A stretch of 64,000 nt of DNA from Lachnospiraceae bacterium (lineage in GTDB: Bacteria; Bacillota; Clostridia; Lachnospirales; Lachnospiraceae). The stretch covers positions 1 to 64,000 of the forward strand of contig JAILAF010000013.1 in assembly GCA_024681775.1 (NCBI GenBank), given 5' to 3'. Both the position numbers and the translations under genes were made by a program. Within the stretch, counting starts at the first letter, position 1. Each line of letters starts with the position of its first letter. Under the pieces are notes generated by a model. The model ran no database searches and had not been told where the DNA came from. It saw nothing but the letters and a program-made list of their open reading frames with translations. Of the stretch, positions 57,484-64,000 are shown one piece after another.

Positions 57484-58956
57484 ATGAAATACAGACCGGA
57501 TCGTGCGGAAGCATTGAATATGGCAGCGGAAGGAAGTTACGATATCCTGCCCGTCAGTTGCGAACTTCTGTCAGATTTTATCACGCCCATCGAAGCCATG
57601 CGCATCCTGAAGGGTGTGTCCACCCATTGCTATCTGCTGGAGTCTGCCGTTGCCAACGAGAAGTGGGGGCATTACACCTTCCTCGGATATGATCCGAAGC
57701 TGGAGATCACCTGCAAGGACGGGAAAATGCAGATCGGAGAGGAAGTCTTTACCACAGAGGATCCTTCCTTCCACCTGCGGGAGCTTCTGGCGGAATATCG
57801 CAGTCCCCGCTTTGAATACCTGCCTTCCTTCACCGGAGGCCTGGTAGGCTATTTTGCATTCGATTATCTGTGCTACAGCGAGCCCACGGTTCGCCGCGAT
57901 ATCTCGGACCCCGACCTGTTTAAGGATCTGGATCTGATGCTTTTTGACAAGGTCATCGCTTTTGACAATGTGCGTCAGAAGCTGATCCTCATCGCCAATA
58001 TGCGTACGGAGAATGCGGAGGATGAGTACGACCGCGCCGTGAAGGAGCTCGCCGCCATGGCAGAGCTTTTGAAAAACGGCAGAAAATCCGACGAACAGCC
58101 CGGCAGGCTCCTGGGAGAGGTGAAGCCTCTCTTTGACAGGGAAAGCTACTGCGCCATGGTGGAGAAGGGCAAGCACCACATCAAGGAAGGAGATATCTTC
58201 CAGATCGTGCTTTCCAATCAGCTTTCCGCACCCTTTGAGGGTTCGCTGTTAAACACGTACCGTGTGCTGCGCACCATCAATCCGTCCCCCTACATGTTCT
58301 ATTTTGCAGGGACGGATGTGGAGGTGGCCGGTGCTTCTCCCGAGACGCTGGTCAAGCTGGAGGACGGGTTGCTGCGCACCTTTCCGCTGGCAGGAACCCG
58401 GAAGCGCGGCGCCACGGAGGAAGAGGACCGGAAGCTGGAGGCGGAGCTCCTGGCGGACGAGAAGGAGCTGGCTGAGCACAACATGCTGGTGGACCTGGGG
58501 CGGAACGACCTGGGGAAGATCAGCGCGTTCGGCTCCGTGGAGGTGGAAAAATATCACTCCATCGAGCGCTATTCCCATGTGATGCACATCGGCTCCACCG
58601 TGAGGGGCACCATCCGCAAGGATAAGGACGCCCTGGATGCCATCGAGGCGGTACTGCCTGCAGGCACCCTCTCCGGTGCACCGAAGATCAGGGCGTGTCA
58701 GCTCATCGAGGAGCTGGAGAACAGCAGGCGCGGCATCTACGGCGGCGCCGTGGGTTATATCGACTTTACCGGCAACATGGATACCTGTATCGCCATCCGT
58801 CTGGTTTTTCAGAAGAACGGAAAAGTCTTCGTACAGAGCGGCGCAGGCATCGTGGCGGATTCCGTTCCCGAGAAGGAATATGAGGAGTGCCTGAACAAGG
58901 CAAAAGCCTCTCTTCATGCGCTGGAACTGGCTGAGGAAGAAGAGGGGGTACGGTAG
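57484..58956 (+). CDS. trpE: Anthranilate synthase component I
   Basis: GDIFQIVLSNQLSAPFEGS; GASPETLVKLEDG; FPLAGTRKRG; LPAGTLSGAPKIRACQLIEELE. Confidence 0.93.
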   Translation: MKYRPDRAEALNMAAEGSYDILPVSCELLSDFITPIEAMRILKGVSTHCYLLESAVANEKWGHYTFLGYDPKLEITCKDGKMQIGEEVFTTEDPSFHLRELLAEYRSPRFEYLPSFTGGLVGYFAFDYLCYSEPTVRRDISDPDLFKDLDLMLFDKVIAFDNVRQKLILIANMRTENAEDEYDRAVKELAAMAELLKNGRKSDEQPGRLLGEVKPLFDRESYCAMVEKGKHHIKEGDIFQIVLSNQLSAPFEGSLLNTYRVLRTINPSPYMFYFAGTDVEVAGASPETLVKLEDGLLRTFPLAGTRKRGATEEEDRKLEAELLADEKELAEHNMLVDLGRNDLGKISAFGSVEVEKYHSIERYSHVMHIGSTVRGTIRKDKDALDAIEAVLPAGTLSGAPKIRACQLIEELENSRRGIYGGAVGYIDFTGNMDTCIAIRLVFQKNGKVFVQSGAGIVADSVPEKEYEECLNKAKASLHALELAEEEEGVR

Positions 58957-58958
58957 AT

Positions 58959-59522
58959 ATGATCCTGCTGATCGATAATTATGACAGCTTTTCCTATAAC
59001 CTGTTTCAGCTCATCGGCGAGATCAATCCTGACATCCGTGTCATTCGAAACGATGAGATGACGATTTCCGAGATCCGGGCGCTGAACCCTGACCGCGTGA
59101 TCCTTTCTCCCGGCCCCGGGAGACCGGAGGATGCGGGGATCATTGTGGATGCGGTCCTGGGACTGGGCCGGGATATCCCGCTCCTGGGAGTCTGCCTGGG
59201 ACACCAGGCCATCTGCATGGCGCTGGGAGCTACCGTGACCTATGCCCGGGAATTGATGCACGGAAAGCAGTCCGTGGCGAAACTGGATACTGCCTCCCGG
59301 CTTTTTGCGGGATGTCCCGAAGAGGCGCCGGTGGCCAGGTACCACTCCCTGGCTGCGGATCCGGATACCATCCCCGATTGCCTGAAGGTGACCGCAAGGA
59401 CGGCGGACGGAGAAGTGATGGCCGTGGAGCACAGGGAGTATCCCATCTACGGCGTGCAATTCCATCCCGAATCCATCCTGACACCCGACGGGCGGCAGAT
59501 GCTGCGGAATTTTCTGAACTGA
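58959..59522 (+). CDS. trpG: Anthranilate synthase component II/aminodeoxychorismate synthase glutaminase
   Basis: LIDNYDSFSYNLFQ; LSPGPGRPEDAG; GVCLGHQAI; GVQFHPESI. Confidence 0.94.
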   Translation: MILLIDNYDSFSYNLFQLIGEINPDIRVIRNDEMTISEIRALNPDRVILSPGPGRPEDAGIIVDAVLGLGRDIPLLGVCLGHQAICMALGATVTYARELMHGKQSVAKLDTASRLFAGCPEEAPVARYHSLAADPDTIPDCLKVTARTADGEVMAVEHREYPIYGVQFHPESILTPDGRQMLRNFLN

Positions 59523-59606
59523 TTTTTGCCTCACGGATGCAACCGTGTGATCCTGCACTGCGTTTCGGCCCCGGACGGGCGGCAGATGCTGCATGAGGAA
59601 CCTGTA

Positions 59607-60071
59607 ATGAAAGAGACGACCCTCTGTTATCTGGAGCGCGACGGCGCCTATCTGATGCTGCTGCGCAACAAGAAGGAAAAGGATGTGAACGCCGGCAAAT
59701 GGATCGGCGTGGGCGGACATCTGGAAGAGGGTGAGACCCCGGAGGCATGTGCCAGACGGGAGATTGCGGAAGAGACGGGACTGGTCCCGGGGGAGATGCG
59801 TTACCGCGGCATCATCGATTTTCTCTTCCTGACAGACCGCTCCGAGGATGAGCGGATGTATCTGTATACCTCTACGGATTTTGAAGGCGAGCCTTCGGAA
59901 TGCAATGAGGGTACTTTGCGGTGGATCCCCAAGGGGGATCTGATGGATTTAAACCTCTGGGAGGGAGACCGTATTTTCCTGCGGATCCTTTTGGAGGACG
60001 GCGGATTTTTCAAGCTCCGCATGGCCTATGAGGGAGACCGGCTGGTCTCCGCTCAGGAAATGAACGATTAA
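59607..60071 (+). CDS. NUDIX hydrolase (8-oxo-dGTP diphosphatase-like)
   Basis: NUDIX box GVGGHLEEGETPEACARREIAEETGL. Confidence 0.92.
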   Translation: MKETTLCYLERDGAYLMLLRNKKEKDVNAGKWIGVGGHLEEGETPEACARREIAEETGLVPGEMRYRGIIDFLFLTDRSEDERMYLYTSTDFEGEPSECNEGTLRWIPKGDLMDLNLWEGDRIFLRILLEDGGFFKLRMAYEGDRLVSAQEMND

Positions 60072-60178
60072 CTGATTTTTGCATGATCCCTGCTGGGGGT
60101 GCCTTTTTTCCGCACGCCTTTTTGCGCCCGGTTGAGCGTATTTTTTGTCCCCGGCGGTTCGTAGATAGAGAGCGCATT

Positions 60179-61558
60179 GTGATATTTTCAGGATTTGCTT
60201 TTCTGGTACGGTTTTTGCCGTGCTTTTTACTCATATACTTTCTTACCCCTGCCAGATTCCGCAGCGGCATCCTCTTTCTGGGGAGCCTGGTCTTTTATGC
60301 CATCGGAGAACCGGCGGGGATCCTCCTGCTTCTGGGAGAGCTTCTGGTAAACCATGCCCTGTATACCCTGGGAAGACATCTGGGGAGACGCTGGCCAGGC
60401 GTCCTGGCAGCACTGCTGGATATCGCAGTGCTGGCAGGCTTTAAATATCTGCCCTTCTACGGAAACAGCCTCTTTACGCTTCTCGGGATGGATCCGGATG
60501 CGGTGCGCATCGCCATGCCGGCGGGCATCAGTTTCTTTACCTTCCGCATGATCTCTTTCTTAAGCGACGAGCATCCGACGAAACAGAAAAAACGGCGGGT
60601 GAACTTCCCGGAGTACGCTGCCTACGTGGCCTTTTTCCCGCATATGATCTCCGGCCCCGTTACGAAATACAGTGAGATGGAAGGGGGGCTTCTGAAGAAT
60701 GCCTTCTCGAAGGAGAAGGCGGAAGAGGGCGTAAAGCTCCTGGTCATCGGACTGTCTTACAAGCTGCTGCTGGGGGATCCCCTGGGCACTGTCTGGAACA
60801 GTGTGCAGACGGCCGGGACGGCGGGCCTGGGTGCGGGCGTTGCCTGGCTGGGCGCCATCGCCTATACACTGCAGATCTATTTTGATTTCTTCGGCTACTC
60901 CCTCATGGCCATCGGCCTCGGTAAAATCCTGGGGTTCCACCTGCCGGAGAACTTTAAAGAGCCCTACAGCGCCACTTCTTTTTCGGACTTCTGGCGCAGA
61001 TGGCATATCACCCTGGGCAGATGGTTCCGGGAGTACGTCTACATCCCCCTGGGAGGCTCCAGGCGCGGCGCTTTCCGCACCATCCTGAATCTGCTGATCG
61101 TTTGGGCTCTCACCGGGATCTGGCACGGAGCTACCTTAAACTTCCTGCTCTGGGGCGGCGTCTTTTTTCTGCTGCTGACCCTGGAACGCTTTGTCTACGG
61201 GAAACTGCTGAAGAAGGTGCCTCTTTTGGGACATTTCTACGTCCTGTTGCTCCTGCCGGTCACCTGGGTGATCTTTGCCCTGTCCGATCTGCCGACCCTG
61301 CAGGGGTATCTGCTGGCGATGATCGGCATGGCGCCGGGAGAGATCCTGACGGGCAATGCCGTGCTCCTGCGGATGCTCCACACCTACTGTCCCATCCTCA
61401 CGGCGGGACTGGTCTTTGCAACGCCGCTGCCCCGAAAGCTCTGGGAAAAATGGGGAAAGAAGTTCCTGATGAGCCTGGTACTGTTTGCACTGCTTTTGCT
61501 CTGCTGCCGTGAGATGACCATCGGCAGTTCCAATCCGTTTTTGTATTTCCGGTTTTAA
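60179..61558 (+). CDS. MBOAT family O-acyltransferase (AlgI/DltB-like)
   Basis: FFPHMISGPVTKYSEM; DFWRRWHITLGRWFREYVYIPLGGSRRG; WALTGIWHGATLNFLLWGG; probable GTG start. Confidence 0.93.
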   Translation: MIFSGFAFLVRFLPCFLLIYFLTPARFRSGILFLGSLVFYAIGEPAGILLLLGELLVNHALYTLGRHLGRRWPGVLAALLDIAVLAGFKYLPFYGNSLFTLLGMDPDAVRIAMPAGISFFTFRMISFLSDEHPTKQKKRRVNFPEYAAYVAFFPHMISGPVTKYSEMEGGLLKNAFSKEKAEEGVKLLVIGLSYKLLLGDPLGTVWNSVQTAGTAGLGAGVAWLGAIAYTLQIYFDFFGYSLMAIGLGKILGFHLPENFKEPYSATSFSDFWRRWHITLGRWFREYVYIPLGGSRRGAFRTILNLLIVWALTGIWHGATLNFLLWGGVFFLLLTLERFVYGKLLKKVPLLGHFYVLLLLPVTWVIFALSDLPTLQGYLLAMIGMAPGEILTGNAVLLRMLHTYCPILTAGLVFATPLPRKLWEKWGKKFLMSLVLFALLLLCCREMTIGSSNPFLYFRF

Positions 61559-61561
61559 TTG

Positions 61562-62890
61562 ATGAAGAGACAGATTGAGATGAAAAAGAAAACACATGCT
61601 CCATTTCTGACGATGGTGTCGGCTCTGGGGATTTTGAGCCTCCTGTTTGGCGGCCTTCGGACGGGCCTGATGTGGCAGAGCGGGAGCGGCGAGGATATGG
61701 TAAAAGCATATCTGCGGGATCACGCGGACCGGCCTTTTCTTTCCGATGTGCTGGAGGAGGATTTCTCCGTGGCGACATTGGAAGAGATCCTGTCGGGTGC
61801 AGATCCTTTCGTGATGCAGCAGCTGGCGGACGCGGGAGATCTGCCCGTGGGAGATCCCGGAGACCTCGGAGGAGGAGATGCATCCGGCGATCTGTCCGGA
61901 GAGGACGCAGGCGGCATACCGGAAGGAACGCCCGATGGTACCGGGGAAGGACCTTCCGGAGACGCGGCCGGAGAAGAAGCGCCCGGAGACGGTCAGGATG
62001 CAGACAGAAACGGCGATCCTGCCACCGGCATGGGGGCGGACGATGTGACGGAGCCGGAGGGCACCGGAGCAGGAGGGGAAGACCTGCCCGCAGGAGACGG
62101 TGCCGGTGACGGCGGCGACGGAGCAGGAGAGGATCCCGACCGGGCCGCGGAGCCCTGGCTGGATGAGGACGGGCTCCAGTATTCCCCCTGCACGGAGTAT
62201 GTGACCTATGAGCCTGCGGTGACGGATTCCAAGTATTACAGGGACAGAGGCCTCACCGCTCTTACCACGACCTATGAGTACAGTCAGGTCGAGGATGATT
62301 ATTTTGCGGATGCAGCCTTCATCGGGGATTCCCGGATGCTGGGGCTCCATGACTACTCCGGCTGGAAGGAAACCTCGGATTTTTACTGCGAGAACGGTTT
62401 TTCCGTATATAAATGGATGAAGGGCGAGCAGATCTCCCTCATGGCTGCTGGCGTGGCAGGCAGGGGCGAGAAGGTGGACCTGGAGACCGCCTTTTCCGAG
62501 CGCTCCTACGGAAAGGTCTACATCATGGCGGGAATGAATGACCTGGGCTACGGCGATACCGTGAAGTTTCAGGGATGGATGGGACAGCTCCTGATGATGG
62601 TGCGCAGGACCCAGCCCCGGGCGGTGATCTACCTCATCGGAAACCTCCACATCAGCCGGGAGAAGGACGATACCCAGCCGGCCATGAACAATATCAATAC
62701 CAATGATAAAAATCTGGCACTGGCGGGACTGGTGAACGGGGAGGACATCTTTTATCTGGATCCCAATCCCCTCTTTTGCGATGAGGATGGGTATCTGCAG
62801 GCGGAGATCACCTTTGACGGATACCATCTCTATGCGGCCAACTACAGCGAGCTGGCGGATTTTCTGCGGGAGCATGCAGTGGTCCGGTAA
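61562..62890 (+). CDS. SGNH/GDSL-like hydrolase with N-terminal TM and Gly/Asp-rich linker
   Basis: FIGDSRMLGLHDY; IMAGMNDLGYGD; long low-complexity G/D/E/P segment. Confidence 0.82.
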   Translation: MKRQIEMKKKTHAPFLTMVSALGILSLLFGGLRTGLMWQSGSGEDMVKAYLRDHADRPFLSDVLEEDFSVATLEEILSGADPFVMQQLADAGDLPVGDPGDLGGGDASGDLSGEDAGGIPEGTPDGTGEGPSGDAAGEEAPGDGQDADRNGDPATGMGADDVTEPEGTGAGGEDLPAGDGAGDGGDGAGEDPDRAAEPWLDEDGLQYSPCTEYVTYEPAVTDSKYYRDRGLTALTTTYEYSQVEDDYFADAAFIGDSRMLGLHDYSGWKETSDFYCENGFSVYKWMKGEQISLMAAGVAGRGEKVDLETAFSERSYGKVYIMAGMNDLGYGDTVKFQGWMGQLLMMVRRTQPRAVIYLIGNLHISREKDDTQPAMNNINTNDKNLALAGLVNGEDIFYLDPNPLFCDEDGYLQAEITFDGYHLYAANYSELADFLREHAVVR

Positions 62891-63037
62891 CCTCCCGCCC
62901 CGCACTTCCGGATCCGTCCGATTTCTTTTGGGATCCGTCCAAATCACTATTGAGAAAAATTACCCTTTAGTGGTATGATATTGCAGTAGTCTTTCGTGTT
63001 CCGATAAGATACGCAATCTATTAAGGAGGTTTGTTAC

Positions 63038-63730
63038 ATGATTTATTCTACAGAAGTAAAAGCGATGTGTCCTGTACACCAGGGCGTTCATCACGGCGCT
63101 GCTCCCATTCCTGAAGAAGCAAAATGGGTAAAGGCTAAGGAAGTAAAGGACATCTCCGGATACACCCACGGTATCGGCTGGTGTGCTCCTCAGCAGGGCT
63201 GCTGCAAGCTGAGCCTGAACGTGAAGGACGGCATCATTCAGGAAGCTCTGGTGGAGACCATCGGATGCTCCGGTATGACCCACTCCGCAGCTATGGCATC
63301 CGAGATCCTTCCCGGACTGACCGTTCTGGAAGCACTGAACACCGACCTCGTCTGCGATGCCATCAACACCGCAATGAGAGAGCTTTTCCTTCAGATCGTA
63401 TACGGCCGTACCCAGTCTGCATTTTCCGAGGGCGGACTGCAGATCGGTGCAGGTCTTGAGGACCTCGGCAAGGGCGCACGTTCCATGGTAGGTACCACCT
63501 ACGGCACCCTGGAGAAAGGCCCCAGATACCTGGAGCTGACCGACGGCTATATCACTCACCTTGCTCTGGACGAGAATGATGAGATCATCGGTTACAAGTA
63601 CATCAACTTCGGCAAGATGATGGACTTCATCAAGGCCGGCGAAGATGTTGTCAAGGCAGTGGAGAAGGCTTCCGGTCAGTATGGCCGCGTTGCTGACGCT
63701 GTAAGACTGATTGACCCTCGTAAAGAGTGA
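63038..63730 (+). CDS. Iron-sulfur cluster assembly scaffold (NifU-like) protein partner of GGGtGRT
   Basis: NifU_N-like segment VETIGCSGMTHSAAMASEILPGLTVLEAL; adjacent to GGGtGRT gene. Confidence 0.82.
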   Translation: MIYSTEVKAMCPVHQGVHHGAAPIPEEAKWVKAKEVKDISGYTHGIGWCAPQQGCCKLSLNVKDGIIQEALVETIGCSGMTHSAAMASEILPGLTVLEALNTDLVCDAINTAMRELFLQIVYGRTQSAFSEGGLQIGAGLEDLGKGARSMVGTTYGTLEKGPRYLELTDGYITHLALDENDEIIGYKYINFGKMMDFIKAGEDVVKAVEKASGQYGRVADAVRLIDPRKE

Positions 63731-63748
63731 TAAAGGGAGGATAGGAAA

Positions 63749-64000
63749 ATGGCAAAGTTTGAATCTTACGAAAGAAGAGAGCCTCAGATCCTTGCTAAGC
63801 TCGCTGAGTACGGGATCAAATCCATCGATGAGGCGGAAGCAATCACCAAGGACGCAGGTCTGGATATTTACCACCTGATCGAGGGCATTCAGCCCATCTG
63901 TTTTGAGAATGCAAAGTGGGCATACACCGTAGGTGCTGCCATCGCCATCAAGAAGGGCTGCCGTAAGGCTGCAGACGCTGCAGCTGCCATCGGCGAGGGC
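63749..64000 (+). CDS. GGGtGRT protein, truncated by window end
   Basis: MAKFESYERREPQILAKLAEYGIKSIDEAEAITKDAGLDIYHLIEGIQPICFENAKWAYTVGAAIAIKKGC; start of the GGGtGRT family. Confidence 0.8.
   Translation, partial: MAKFESYERREPQILAKLAEYGIKSIDEAEAITKDAGLDIYHLIEGIQPICFENAKWAYTVGAAIAIKKGCRKAADAAAAIGEG

Noticed and set aside
61136-62947. 603-aa minus-strand ORF
   Set aside because: Antisense to MBOAT and SGNH genes, no domain signature

Overview
Chromosomal window with high coding density and fairly high GC. Gene content looks like a Clostridia/Lachnospiraceae genome (inference from families such as GGGtGRT, DUF815, Rpn, DUF4214 and PPDK). Most of it is core metabolism: a carbohydrate ABC transporter, Ktr/Trk K+ uptake, a chemoreceptor, tRNA-Pro, MATE, PutP, MutY, ThrS, a folate operon (folC-folE-folP-folBK), a NusG-II/Gx/ApbE redox cluster, PheA, a polyphosphate cluster (DUF815-Ppx-Ppk-Maf), an acyltransferase/zinc-ribbon/esterase operon, ABC-F, PPDK, NhaC, TrpE/TrpG, NUDIX, MBOAT+SGNH, and a NifU-like/GGGtGRT pair at the right edge. 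The main accessory region is about 47.3-52.8 kb. It holds two secreted DUF4214 proteins with near-identical 3' modules, different N-termini and matching terminators, an Rpn-family nuclease between them, and an orphan DUF4214 tail fragment. Other items worth follow-up: a ~170-bp palindromic element upstream of putP (10.6-10.77 kb), a tRNA-Pro with an AGG anticodon, a ThrS lacking the TGS domain, a PEP/pyruvate-binding-domain protein with no visible phosphohistidine domain, a structured leader before nhaC, and a cre-like site before ppdK. No CRISPR array, rRNA, complete transposon or prophage was seen. Assignments come from reading the translations by eye; no database search was run.
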